This document shows positions 1-6,462 of a stretch of 8,292 nt of DNA, in pieces. Position numbers and translations under genes: made by a program. The notes under the pieces were generated by a model. The model made no database searches. It had not been told where the DNA came from and was given only the letters and a program-made list of their open reading frames with translations. Source of the DNA: SCTD01 sp038256525 (GTDB lineage Bacteria; Actinomycetota; Actinomycetes; Mycobacteriales; SCTD01). How positions within the stretch are numbered: the first letter of the stretch is position 1; each line of letters begins with the position of its first letter. The DNA is taken from assembly GCA_038256525.1 (NCBI GenBank), contig JBBSKF010000148.1, positions 1 through 8,292 on the forward strand, read 5' to 3'.

Positions 1-1
1 C

Positions 2-106
2 GCCAACCCCAGCAGGTTCCGGCACCGCCGGCCCGAGCCGCCCAAGCTCCCCGCCGCCGCGTGGATCAACCAGCCCAGCCGGGAGGCGCTCATCCAGAAC
101 AACTAA
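2..106 (+). CDS. DDE (rve-type) transposase, C-terminal fragment
   Basis: An open frame enters from the left edge and ends at TAA 104-106, giving 34 residues. It includes PPKLP followed by AWINQPSREAL. A basic, proline-rich stretch and then a WINxP motif is, from memory, the usual extreme C-terminus of actinobacterial integrase-core transposases of the IS3/IS481 type. None of the catalytic Asp, Asp and Glu residues lie in the window, so activity cannot be judged. The gene points toward, and is convergent with, the SpvB-like pseudogene that the element interrupts. The family call rests on a short C-terminal motif only. A search of the sequence left of the window for the rve domain would settle it. 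Confidence 0.6.
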   Translation, partial: ANPSRFRHRRPEPPKLPAAAWINQPSREALIQNN

Positions 107-1418
107 CGCGATCTTGTCTCAGCCGGCTTGACATCTTCCGACCGGCCGCCGCCGCACACCCGGTCTGGGTGACCCGGCGCAGCTGGCTCTTGCCATAGGC
201 GCCGGGCTCGTAGCCGAGGTCGTACGTCACCACGGGCTGATCGGTCTTGAGGTTCTTGACGTCCACCCGGGTGAGCAGGTCACGGGTCAGGTCGAGGAAG
301 CCGGCCCGGGCGTTGATGGTCGCGTCCGCTCGCTGCTGGTCGCGGACGAACTTCACCTGGTAGGCAGGTCGCTCCCCATCGGGCACCGGATCCGGGACGA
401 TGCCCTCCAACGGGTTGACCTCCGAGGAGGAGGTGTACTCGACGCGGTCCAGGTAGACGTGCCGGGCGCAGGTGCCGGCGCAGGCTTCGCCGTCCCCGAC
501 CGCCTCCCATCCGGTGCCGGTGGCGCTGCTGCCGCCGACACCGACGGTCTTGTAGTTGACAGTGTCGTAGTAGTAGCGGACCTCGTTGACACCGACGTCC
601 CGTTCCGCGGACAGGAACCAGCGCACCGCGTTGCCCTGGTCGTCGCTGAGGATGGCGCTCGGGTCGCGGGTCGCGTCGTTGCGCAGCTCGGCGCCGTCCC
701 CGCGCGTGCCGGGCTCGAACGTGCCGTCGTCCTGCTCGACCGTGCCGTAGGGACCTCCGGCATCGGGGAAGCCGCCGTACCAGCGAATGTTCCCGGTCTT
801 CGCCCGGACCTCCCAGAAGTAGTTCTTCGGGCTGTCACCGTGCCGGATGATCCGCTCGAACTCGGTCTCCACCCGCCGGGTGAAGTCCTCCCGCTCGGCG
901 ATCCGGGGCTGCCAGTCGCTGCGCACCGCGGACGGCATCAGCAGCTGACCGTCGATGGCGTAGGTCTCGCTCTCGACGTTGCCGCAGCGCGGTCCGGTGT
1001 CGGTCGAGCAGAAGGCGGGACTGCCCCAGCGGGTGTCGACGCTGATGTCACCCAGCGACAGGTCCCAGCCCTGACCGACCCAGCTGCCGGCTGAGCCGGA
1101 GCTGTAGTTCAGACTGATCGCCGGAGTCAGCCCCCGGCCCTGCGGGATCACCAGCGGGTAGTCCAGCGACGCCGCGCCCGTGTTGCCCGCCGTCGGCGGG
1201 TCGACCATCGACAGTCCCTCGGCGGGATCGGGGTACTGCAGATCGGTGAGGGAGTTGTCGGCCAACTCCTGCGGCGTGAGCTGTGGTTCGCGCTGCAGCG
1301 CCGTCCCATCCAGATTGCCGACCGGCCCGGCGGTGGCGGGCGGCACGACCGCCGCCATCAGACCTGCCGCGAGAACGATCGGAACCAAACGGGCATGGCG
1401 CTGCCGGCGTGCTGTCAT
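90..1418 (-). pseudogene. Secreted SpvB/Tc-toxin/RHS-like protein, 3' truncated by an IS
   Basis: The frame encodes 442 residues from ATG 1418. This start is chosen because a strong purine-rich ribosome site precedes it and a signal peptide follows: basic MTARRQRHAR, a hydrophobic core to about residue 25, and cleavage near ATA at 28-30. A longer frame to 1577 would bury the signal and run across the promoter. Residues 84-123 carry the SpvB N-terminal pattern, with PxGRGLTP, LNYSSGS and GQGWDLSLG, followed by the family's typical region through about 420 (for example YFWEVRAKTG, RWYGG, VRYYYDT). Intact relatives usually run far longer, with VCBS or RHS/YD repeats and often a C-terminal toxin. 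Here homology stops near residue 425 (TGCAAAA), and the last 17 codons read antisense through IS sequence to a stop at 90-92. The product would be exported but lack everything downstream. The native function, whether toxin delivery, surface or carbohydrate-binding shell, is unknown. It is a broken gene unless a short form is used. Confidence 0.75.
115..133. repeat. Near-palindrome at the IS end
   Basis: TGTCTCAGCCGGCTTGACA reads almost identically on both strands. The core AGCCGGCT is a perfect palindrome and the outer TGTC/GACA arms match, with two mismatched pairs between them. It starts 9 bases after the transposase stop codon. It could be part of the terminal inverted repeat bound by the transposase, or a short hairpin that ends transposase transcription. 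The sequence does not say which. Confidence 0.5.
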
Positions 1419-1424
1419 GACGAG

Positions 1425-1434
1425 CCTTCCCCCC
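1425..1434 (-). promoter_or_regulatory. Ribosome binding site of the SpvB-like gene
   Basis: On the minus strand GGGGGGAAGG lies 6 bases before ATG 1418. This purine run, together with the signal peptide immediately downstream, decides the start over the longer frame that begins at 1577. Confidence 0.65.
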
Positions 1435-1512
1435 ACCAGCGCGCATCGTGGCGAGGGGTCACGACAGAGGGCGGCACGTGCTGCCACAGCCCTCAGGCTG
1501 GGTAATATCGCG

Positions 1513-1541
1513 AACGTATAGATCACCGCGGGCGGGGTCAA
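1513..1541 (-). promoter_or_regulatory. Sigma-70-type promoter for the SpvB-like gene
   Basis: On the minus strand there is TTGACC (1541-1536), a 17-base spacer, then TACGTT (1518-1513). This matches the actinobacterial TTGAC / TANNNT pattern of the main sigma factor. An alternative -10, TATACG, would give a 15-base spacer. Transcription would begin near 1506, leaving a leader of roughly 88 bases before ATG 1418. The promoter looks intact although the gene is truncated, so a shortened transcript running into the IS is possible. Confidence 0.5.
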
Positions 1542-1595
1542 GAGCCCAGGCCAAACTTTCGAACCCCCGTGGTCCACGTGCTGTCTGAATAGCGA

Positions 1596-1619
1596 AAGCG
1601 CCTGTTCAGCAGGCCGCTT
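1596..1619 (-). terminator. Hairpin, possible transcription terminator
   Basis: AAGCGCCTG pairs with CAGGCCGCTT around the loop TTCAG, leaving one bulged base. On the minus strand the stem ends in GCTT and continues TCGCTATT, which is only weakly T-rich. It could insulate the SpvB-like promoter from read-through out of the ABC operon. It lies about 457 bases past the permease stop, which is far for that operon's own terminator. The structure is visible; the function is a guess. Confidence 0.3.
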
Positions 1620-1636
1620 CAGTCAGAACGCCTTTG

Positions 1637-1651
1637 GTTACCCGATGTAAC
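1637..1651. repeat. Inverted repeat GTTAC-N5-GTAAC
   Basis: GTTAC (1637-1641) and GTAAC (1647-1651) flank CCGAT. The size and centre spacing would suit a dimeric regulator's operator. No regulator gene is in the window, and the nearest promoter (1513-1541) starts about 96 bases away, so this may be chance. Confidence 0.25.
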
Positions 1652-1836
1652 GGATATCGGCGACGGCCAATATCGGTCGAATCGGACGCTCCTCGAACTG
1701 CCTGCCCCGTCGGACCGCACATTCTTTTCGCCAAGGACCTTGGGCTGCGTTCGCCTGGATCTCACGCGCCGTGACGGCAGGCCGGCTTGTGCCGCGAACA
1801 GACCTTGCCTCAGCCGCATGCATGTCGCAGACGGTG

Positions 1837-1852
1837 TTGTTCTGTCGAACAA
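1837..1852. repeat. Inverted repeat TTGTTC-N4-GAACAA
   Basis: TTGTTC (1837-1842) and GAACAA (1847-1852) are perfect 6-base arms around TGTC. It resembles an operator but has the opposite polarity to the actinobacterial SOS box, which reads GAAC-N4-GTTC. It sits in a gene-free stretch with no promoter visible next to it. Confidence 0.25.
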
Positions 1853-1980
1853 GTGGCGTGCCCGAGGTGGGGAACTGTTCGCCGGGGTGGAGCCGTGATC
1901 GCGAGATCCCGCAGAACCCGCGAAACAGGTGCCACCACCGGAGGTCGTTGCCAAGCGTGACCGAGAGAACGCGGACTGGC

Positions 1981-1996
1981 CGGGCACCGGTGCCCG
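1981..1996 (-). terminator. 16-base perfect palindrome past the ABC permease; weak terminator candidate
   Basis: CGGGCACCGGTGCCCG is a perfect palindrome beginning 80 bases past the permease stop in the direction of transcription. As RNA it can fold into a GC-rich stem with a small CGGT loop. No T-tract follows it on the minus strand, so if it ends the operon it does so as the T-less type often proposed for actinomycetes. A second palindrome, CGAGCGCGCTCG, lies at 2021-2032, closer to the stop. Confidence 0.3.
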
Positions 1997-2020
1997 CTGC
2001 GAGGGCCAGACCGGCGGGTT

Positions 2021-2032
2021 CGAGCGCGCTCG
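2021..2032. repeat. 12-base perfect palindrome CGAGCGCGCTCG
   Basis: This palindrome lies 44 to 55 bases past the stop codon of the ABC permease. Together with the one at 1981-1996 it may form part of the transcript's 3' end. Short GC palindromes are common by chance in this base composition. Confidence 0.2.
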
Positions 2033-2075
2033 GCGCAGGCCGTCCACTGCCGACCGACGATCGTGGCACCGGGAC

Positions 2076-4595
2076 TCACGTCGCCGCGACGGCCTCGAGC
2101 ACATCCAGACGGGCCGCCCGGCGGGCAGGAAGCGCCGCCGCGAGCACGCCGGCGAGCGCCGCGACGACGACGATGAGCGCGAGCCGGCCCACGGGCAGGG
2201 AGAACTCCGTGATGCCTTCGGCCCGCAGCGCCCGGACGAGCGCCCACCCGAAGGCGGTCCCGACCGCAAGCCCGAGCAACGCGCCGTAGACCGCGATCAC
2301 CACGCTCTCCACCCGGATCATCCGGCGGAGCTGGCGGCGTTGCAGTCCGACGGCTCGAAGCAGGCCCAGCTCGCGGGTGCGCTCGACGACCGACAGCGCG
2401 AGCGTGTTGACGATGCCGAGCACCGCGATGACGACGGACAGCACGAGCAGCACGGTGATCGCGTTGAGCAGCTGGTCGATCTGCGCCCCCTGGGCGTCGA
2501 TGAACTCCGCCTGGTCCTCGACGACGATGTTGGGGAACCCGGCCACGGCCCGGTCGACCACCTGGCGCACCTGCGCCGGCGCGACACCGTCCCGCCCGGT
2601 TGCGGCGATGACGCCGAGCAGCTGCTCGGAGGTGTTGGCGTCGAAGACGGTGTCGGACACCAGCACCTCGCCGGCAAACTCGTTGGCCGCGTAGACGGCA
2701 CCGAGCACGAGGGGCTTCTCGCCGGTGCGGGACCACGTGATGGGGACCGTGTCGCCGACCTCGAGGCCACGGCTGCGGGCCGCATCCTCGCTCAGCGCCA
2801 GCTGGCCACGGCCGAGCGCGTCGAGGTCGCCCGAGACCGTCTCGAGCCTCAGCACCTGCTGCAGGGCGTCCGGCTCGACTCCTTGCAACGAGCTCACGTC
2901 GGCACCGACCTTCGCCGTCCCGAACCGGAAAGCGGCAACCGCGTCGATGTCGGGCTGGGCCCGCAGGGCCGTCGCCACCTCGTTGCTGAACGGCGAGAAG
3001 CTCTCGGTGTGCAGGACGTAGTCGGCGCCGAGGGATCGGTCGACGACAGCGACGACGCTGGTCTTGAGCGAGGCGCCGAGCACGCTGACGGCGCTCACCA
3101 GGGCGAGGCCGATCATGAGTGCGGCAGCCGTCGCGGAGGTCCGGCGCGGGCTCCGGACGGCGTTGCCACGGCCGAGCCGGCCGGGAACGCCGAGACGCGC
3201 AAACGGCGCACCGAGCAGTCCGGTGACCGGCCGGGCGATGAAGGGGGAGAGCGTTGCCACGCCGAGGAACGAGGTGAGCGCCCCCAGCCCGACGAGGGGG
3301 AGCGCGCCGTCGCTCAGGCCGTAGGCAAGGACACCGACACCTGCGGCCAGCAGCAGCGCACCGGCGACGCCCCGCCGCGCGAGCGACCTGTCCTCGGCCG
3401 GACCGGACTCCCGCAGCGCCTCGACCGGGGCGACCCGGGCGGCCCGCCTGGCCGGCACCAGGGCGGCCACGCAGGTGACGCCCACGCCGATGACGAGGCT
3501 GGCGACGACGGTGCGGGTGGCCACGACGGTCGGCCCGGACGGCAGGTCGATGCCGAGGGCTCCGAGCAGGCCGCGCAGTCCCACCGCGACGCCGAGGCCC
3601 AGCACGAAACCGGCAGCGGAGGCGAGCAGTCCGACGACCAGCGCCTCGATCAGCACCGACGTCGTCACCTGCTGGCGGCTCGCGCCGAGCGCCCGCAGCA
3701 GGGCGAGCTCTCTCGTGCGCTGGGCCACCAGCATCGAGAAGGTGTTGAAGATCAGAAAGGCGCCGACGAACAGCGAGATGGCCGCGAACACCAGCAAAGC
3801 GGTGCTGAAGAAGCCGAGCCCCTGCTTCACCTCCGCACTGGCCTCGGCGATGATCTGCTCGGCGGGGACCGCCTCGTAGCCGTCTGGAAGCACGGCGGCG
3901 ATGCGCCGACCCAGCTCCGGACTGTCGACGCCGGCGTCGGCGGCCACGGCGATCTCGGCGAACGTCCCCGGGATGCCCACCAGCCGCTGTGCGATGGGCA
4001 GCTCGAAGGCGGTCAGGCTCGCGCCCGCGAGGTTGTCGGTGGTGCCGAATCCGACGATGCCGCTGACCGTGAACTCGCGGGCCGGCCCGCGCAGCAGGAC
4101 TGTCACCCGATCGCCGATCTCGATGCCGGCCTTGTCGGCGGTGCCCGCATCGATGGCGACCTCGCCCTCGCCCTGCGGCGCCTCGCCGCTCTGAAGGACG
4201 AGCGCCTCCTGGCGGCTGTCCGGGTTGATCTCGACGCCGAGCGAAGGCGCCCCGCCGGTCGCGACCGCCTTGCCGTCCGGACCCACGACCTGGGCATAGC
4301 CCGAGACCCGCCCGACCGCCTCCGCCACGCCCGTCACGGAGCGGATCCGCGCGAGTGCCGCCTCCGGCACCGGCTCGCGGTCCGGGGTCGCTCCTTCACC
4401 GAGGGCGTTGACCCCGCGGACGCTCACCGACGTACCGGCATTGACGGTGGCGAACAGGTTGTCGAAGACGCGACCGAGGGTGTCGGTCAGGATCAGGGTG
4501 CCGCTCACGAACGACACGCCGAGCACGACGGCGAGCCCGGACAGGGCGAGCCGGATCTTCCTGGCGAGCAGGCTGCGCAGCGTCGCCCGCAGCAT
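2076..4595 (-). CDS. ABC exporter permease with two FtsX domains (MacB/LolCE-like)
   Basis: This 839-residue inner-membrane protein is the partner of the ATPase just upstream. I read about ten membrane segments: 15-37, 263-287, 312-342, 360-382, 409-428, 431-452, 487-509, 709-735, 762-790 and 803-824. Large extracytoplasmic MacB-type domains lie at about 40-260 and 512-705. The two halves repeat the FtsX signature almost word for word: RTRELALLRALGA at 293-305 and RTRELGLLRAVG at 739-750, each later followed by PARRAAR (381 and 823). This is the internally duplicated form usual in actinobacteria. Family members move lipids, lipoproteins, peptides or drugs by a mechanical, non-channel mechanism; the substrate here is unknown. 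ATG 4595 is used because it overlaps the ATPase stop as TGATG and the FtsX N-terminus begins there. No Shine-Dalgarno is visible, so coupled re-initiation is likely. The frame extends further upstream, but that part is antisense-like Arg-rich shadow sequence. Confidence 0.9.
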   Translation of the reverse strand: MLRATLRSLLARKIRLALSGLAVVLGVSFVSGTLILTDTLGRVFDNLFATVNAGTSVSVRGVNALGEGATPDREPVPEAALARIRSVTGVAEAVGRVSGYAQVVGPDGKAVATGGAPSLGVEINPDSRQEALVLQSGEAPQGEGEVAIDAGTADKAGIEIGDRVTVLLRGPAREFTVSGIVGFGTTDNLAGASLTAFELPIAQRLVGIPGTFAEIAVAADAGVDSPELGRRIAAVLPDGYEAVPAEQIIAEASAEVKQGLGFFSTALLVFAAISLFVGAFLIFNTFSMLVAQRTRELALLRALGASRQQVTTSVLIEALVVGLLASAAGFVLGLGVAVGLRGLLGALGIDLPSGPTVVATRTVVASLVIGVGVTCVAALVPARRAARVAPVEALRESGPAEDRSLARRGVAGALLLAAGVGVLAYGLSDGALPLVGLGALTSFLGVATLSPFIARPVTGLLGAPFARLGVPGRLGRGNAVRSPRRTSATAAALMIGLALVSAVSVLGASLKTSVVAVVDRSLGADYVLHTESFSPFSNEVATALRAQPDIDAVAAFRFGTAKVGADVSSLQGVEPDALQQVLRLETVSGDLDALGRGQLALSEDAARSRGLEVGDTVPITWSRTGEKPLVLGAVYAANEFAGEVLVSDTVFDANTSEQLLGVIAATGRDGVAPAQVRQVVDRAVAGFPNIVVEDQAEFIDAQGAQIDQLLNAITVLLVLSVVIAVLGIVNTLALSVVERTRELGLLRAVGLQRRQLRRMIRVESVVIAVYGALLGLAVGTAFGWALVRALRAEGITEFSLPVGRLALIVVVAALAGVLAAALPARRAARLDVLEAVAAT

Positions 4596-5359
4596 CAGGC
4601 ACCGGTCCGGGGCGCCGGGGCAGGTGGGGCAGCCGGCTCGAAGGCCTTCATCCGGTCGAGCACCGCCTGCGCGGTCGGTGTCGCCATCTCGTCGACGATC
4701 AGGCCGTCGGACAGGAAGACGACGCGGGAGGAGTACGCGGCGGCGGTCGGGTCGTGCGTCACCATGACGACGGTCTGGCCGAACTCCTGCGAGCACCGGC
4801 GCAAGAAGCTCAGCACCTCGGCGCCACTGCGGGAGTCGAGGTTTCCGGTCGGCTCGTCGGCGAACACCACGGCCGGCCGGGTGACCAGCGCCCGCGCGCA
4901 GGCGACCCGCTGCTGCTGACCGCCGGACAGCTCGGTGGGCCGGTGCCCCAGCCGGTCGGCGAGCCCGACGGCAGAGACCACCTCGTCGAACCACAGCTCA
5001 TCAGGCTTGGTCCCCGCGATGTCCAGCGGCAGCAGGATGTTCTCCTTCGCCGTGAGGGTCGGCAGCAGGTTGTACTGCTGGAAGACGAAGCCCACCCGGT
5101 CGCGTCGCAGCGCGGTCAGCTTCTTGTCGCCGAGCCCCGCGAGCGCCGTGTCGCCGACCCAGATCTCACCGCTGTCGACAGAGTCGAGTCCGGCGAGGCA
5201 GTGCATGAGGGTCGACTTGCCGGAGCCGGACGGACCCATCACGGCGGCGAACTCCCCGGAGGTCACCTCCATCGTCACGCCGGCGAGGGCGGTGACCGCG
5301 GTGGTGCCCTTGCCGTAGGACTTGCGGACGTCGACGGCGCGGACGGCGCTGGCGCTCAT
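4595..5359 (-). CDS. ABC transporter ATPase (MacB/LolD family)
   Basis: This 254-residue cytoplasmic ATPase powers the permease encoded next. All motifs are present: Walker A GPSGSGKST (42-50), Q-loop Gln94 in FVFQQYNLLPTLT, signature LSGGQ (144-148), Walker B VVFADE (164-169) with catalytic Glu169, the D-loop in GNLDS (172-176) and the switch His202 in VTHD. The NLLPTLTAKEN and EPTGNLD patterns are typical of the LolD/MacB/FtsE branch. The tail after about 240 is Pro/Ala-rich. ATG 5359 is chosen because AGGAG lies 7 bases upstream; the open frame continues to 5455 but adds no domain. The stop overlaps the permease start by one base (TGATG). The gene lies 129 bases after the RecB-like gene on the same strand. 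That gap contains no TA dinucleotide, so no ordinary TANNNT -10 box exists there. Co-transcription from the nuclease promoter or an unusual promoter is possible. Confidence 0.92.
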   Translation of the reverse strand: MSASAVRAVDVRKSYGKGTTAVTALAGVTMEVTSGEFAAVMGPSGSGKSTLMHCLAGLDSVDSGEIWVGDTALAGLGDKKLTALRRDRVGFVFQQYNLLPTLTAKENILLPLDIAGTKPDELWFDEVVSAVGLADRLGHRPTELSGGQQQRVACARALVTRPAVVFADEPTGNLDSRSGAEVLSFLRRCSQEFGQTVVMVTHDPTAAAYSSRVVFLSDGLIVDEMATPTAQAVLDRMKAFEPAAPPAPAPRTGA

Positions 5360-5366
5360 GGACAGG

Positions 5367-5371
5367 CTCCT
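5367..5371 (-). promoter_or_regulatory. Ribosome binding site of the ABC ATPase gene
   Basis: AGGAG on the minus strand lies 7 bases before ATG 5359. It settles the start in favour of the 254-residue product rather than the frame beginning at 5455. Confidence 0.7.
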
Positions 5372-5421
5372 GGTGCTGGGAGGGGCGATGGGCGAGTCGG
5401 TGTGAACCATGCGCCGACCCT

Positions 5422-5439
5422 GGACCACCGGGCGGGTCC
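5422..5439. repeat. Inverted repeat GGACC-N8-GGTCC upstream of the ABC genes
   Basis: GGACC (5422-5426) and GGTCC (5435-5439) flank ACCGGGCG, 63 bases upstream of the ATPase start. It could be an operator or an RNA hairpin in the leader. MacB-type pairs are often controlled by a nearby two-component or TetR/PadR regulator, but none is in the window. GC-rich arms of 5 bases are weak evidence. Confidence 0.25.
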
Positions 5440-5488
5440 GGCACATCAGGGACAAGCCCGGACGGCAGCCCGGAGAAGGTCCCGCGGG

Positions 5489-6373
5489 TCAGACCTTTCG
5501 ATGGGCGGCCTCGACCGCCGCCCGTTGATGGGGGAGCGGGTTGTCCGGGCCGGGCACGACAACGGGGAACGGCGGCGGCGTCCCGCCGAACGACGGGCAC
5601 AGCGCCTGGTGGTCGCACCAGTCGCACAAGCTCGACGGTCGGGACAGGAACTCGCGCCGCTGGGTCGCCCGCTCGATCGCCTCCCACAGGGCGAGCAACT
5701 TTCGCTCGGTGGCCAGCAGGTCGGCCTCGTCGGGGGAGTAGCGCAGGACCTCGCGATCCCCGAGATACATCAGCTGCAGCAGCCGGGGGATGACGCCGGT
5801 GGTGCGCCAGAGCACGAGCGCATAGAACTTCATCTGGAACAGCGCCTTGCCCTCGAACATCTCCCCGGGCACGCGCCCCGTCTTGTAGTCCACCAAACGA
5901 AGGGCGCCGGAGGGCGCCCGGTCCAGCCGGTCGACGATGCCGCGTAAACGCAGGCCGCCGGGCAGCACCACCTCCACCAGCTGCTCGCGCTCCGCCGGCT
6001 CGAGCCGGGTCGGGTCCTCGAGCGTGAAGTAGCCGGCGAGCAGGTTCCGCGCCCCGCTCAGCCAGGTGGTCAGCTCAGCCTTGTCGGCGAACAACCCACC
6101 GACCTCCGGTTCGCTCGCGAGCAGCCGCTCCCACTCCGGCTGGAGCAGTGCTGCCGCCGCCTCGAGGCTGCGTTGCGCCGCGGGCAGGTCGAACAGCCGC
6201 TCGAGAACGGCGTGCACGACGGTGCCGCGGGTCGCGGCGGGGGACGGCGTCGACGGCAGTCGGTCGATCGTGCGGAAGCGGAACAGCAGCGGGCAGGTCA
6301 TGAAGTCCGCGGCTCGCGACGGCGACAGGGAGCCGAGCACGGTGACGGTCTCCGGGGCGGACGGTGCGGTCAT
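5489..6373 (-). CDS. RecB-family PD-(D/E)XK exonuclease with Fe-S cluster signature
   Basis: This 294-residue protein resembles the stand-alone RecB-like nucleases (COG2887, PDDEXK_1) common in actinobacteria. The order of motifs is complete: Cys27 in FMTCPLLFRF, His54 in GTVVH, Asp148 in GIVDRLDR, Asp162 and Lys164 in LVDYKTG, the QxxxY motif Q180-Y184, then Cys250, Cys253 and Cys259 in LCDWCDHQALC. In this family the first cysteine and the final three hold a 4Fe-4S cluster that staples the nuclease fold. Asp148, Asp162 and Lys164 form the metal-dependent active site. It lacks helicase motifs, so it is not RecB itself. The likely role is single-strand DNA trimming in repair; this is inferred. 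ATG 6373 is chosen over a TTG at 6403 because TACCGT, a -10-like box, sits 7 bases upstream and would fall inside the longer version. There is no Shine-Dalgarno, so the mRNA may be leaderless. Confidence 0.87.
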   Translation of the reverse strand: MTAPSAPETVTVLGSLSPSRAADFMTCPLLFRFRTIDRLPSTPSPAATRGTVVHAVLERLFDLPAAQRSLEAAAALLQPEWERLLASEPEVGGLFADKAELTTWLSGARNLLAGYFTLEDPTRLEPAEREQLVEVVLPGGLRLRGIVDRLDRAPSGALRLVDYKTGRVPGEMFEGKALFQMKFYALVLWRTTGVIPRLLQLMYLGDREVLRYSPDEADLLATERKLLALWEAIERATQRREFLSRPSSLCDWCDHQALCPSFGGTPPPFPVVVPGPDNPLPHQRAAVEAAHRKV

Positions 6374-6378
6374 GACAG

Positions 6379-6387
6379 GGACGGTAC
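6379..6387 (-). promoter_or_regulatory. Candidate -10 of a leaderless promoter for the RecB-like gene
   Basis: The minus strand reads GTACCGTCC, five bases, then ATG 6373. The hexamer TACCGT (6386-6381) fits TANNNT and ends 7 bases before the start codon, so transcription would begin at or next to the ATG. No good -35 is seen at 17 bases. Leaderless mRNAs are common in actinobacteria. The same nine bases, with one change, occur in mirror orientation before hmgA. Confidence 0.4.
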
Positions 6388-6433
6388 GACCACGCACCGA
6401 CAAGCCGGGGACCCACGCCGCAGCCGGCGGACG

Positions 6434-6462
6434 GTGACGCGCGGGGCCACCGGCCGTACTGT
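6434..6462 (+). promoter_or_regulatory. Promoter of hmgA, probably leaderless
   Basis: GTGACG (6434-6439), a 17-base spacer and TACTGT (6457-6462) form a plausible main-sigma promoter. Six bases, CCGAAC, separate the -10 from ATG 6469, which puts the expected transcription start on the A of the ATG. No Shine-Dalgarno precedes this start, which agrees with a leaderless transcript. Confidence 0.5.

Larger units (their letters stand above)
1..138 (+). mobile_element. Right end of an insertion sequence (partial)
   Basis: The left edge of the window lies inside an insertion sequence. It contains the C-terminal codons of a transposase (2-106) followed by a short non-coding tail. Just after the stop is a near-palindrome, TGTCTCAGCCGGCTTGACA (115-133), which starts with TGT and ends with ACA, as many IS481/IS3-type ends do. 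The outer boundary is not certain. The reading frame of the interrupted minus-strand gene stops looking like its family at about 138-143, so the IS edge should lie between 133 and 143. The other end, the second inverted repeat and any target duplication are outside the window. Seen: transposase tail, palindrome and frame break. Inferred: exact edge and IS family. Confidence 0.6.
1542..2075. other. Gene-free intergenic stretch
   Basis: No convincing gene lies between the SpvB-like promoter and the end of the ABC permease. Frames here, such as a minus-strand frame over 1638-2069 and plus-strand frames extending into the permease, are Arg/Ser/Pro-rich translations with no recognisable domain. 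The part from about 1620 to 1860 looks less GC-rich than the genes. What it holds are several small inverted repeats (1596-1619, 1637-1651, 1837-1852, 1981-1996, 2021-2032) and a 7-base direct repeat ATATCGG at 1654-1660 and 1670-1676. I see no tRNA, no riboswitch and no transposase remnant. It may be decayed sequence or contain a small RNA. Confidence 0.5.

Noticed and set aside
459..1094. 211-codon plus-strand open frame
   Set aside because: It is antisense to the SpvB-like gene and has no domain or ribosome site support.
1419..1577. N-terminal extension of the SpvB-like protein to 1577
   Set aside because: It would place the signal peptide internally and run across the TTGACC/TACGTT promoter. 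ATG 1418 has a strong purine-rich site.
1837..1852. SOS (LexA) box
   Set aside because: The arms are GTTC-N4-GAAC, the reverse of the actinobacterial GAAC-N4-GTTC, and no SOS gene is adjacent.
1872..1880. GAAC-T-GTTC mini-palindrome as a LexA site
   Set aside because: The spacer is one base instead of four, and no promoter or gene lies next to it.
2012..2032. GGTTCGA resembling a tRNA T-loop
   Set aside because: The flanking bases do not form the T-stem, and no D-arm, anticodon arm or acceptor stem can be assembled around it.
1638..2069. 143-codon minus-strand frame in the intergenic stretch
   Set aside because: There is no ribosome site or known family, and the composition is mixed Arg/Ser/Pro. 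The parallel frame at 1619-2269 runs into the permease. It is not convincing as a gene.
1929..4919. 996-codon plus-strand open frame
   Set aside because: It is antisense to the FtsX permease and ATPase and rich in Arg, Asp, Glu, Gly and His with no domain. It is a mirror of codon bias in a high-GC gene.
4754..5947. 397-codon plus-strand open frame
   Set aside because: It lies antisense to the ABC ATPase and RecB-like genes, whose motifs are complete. It has low-complexity composition and no recognisable family.
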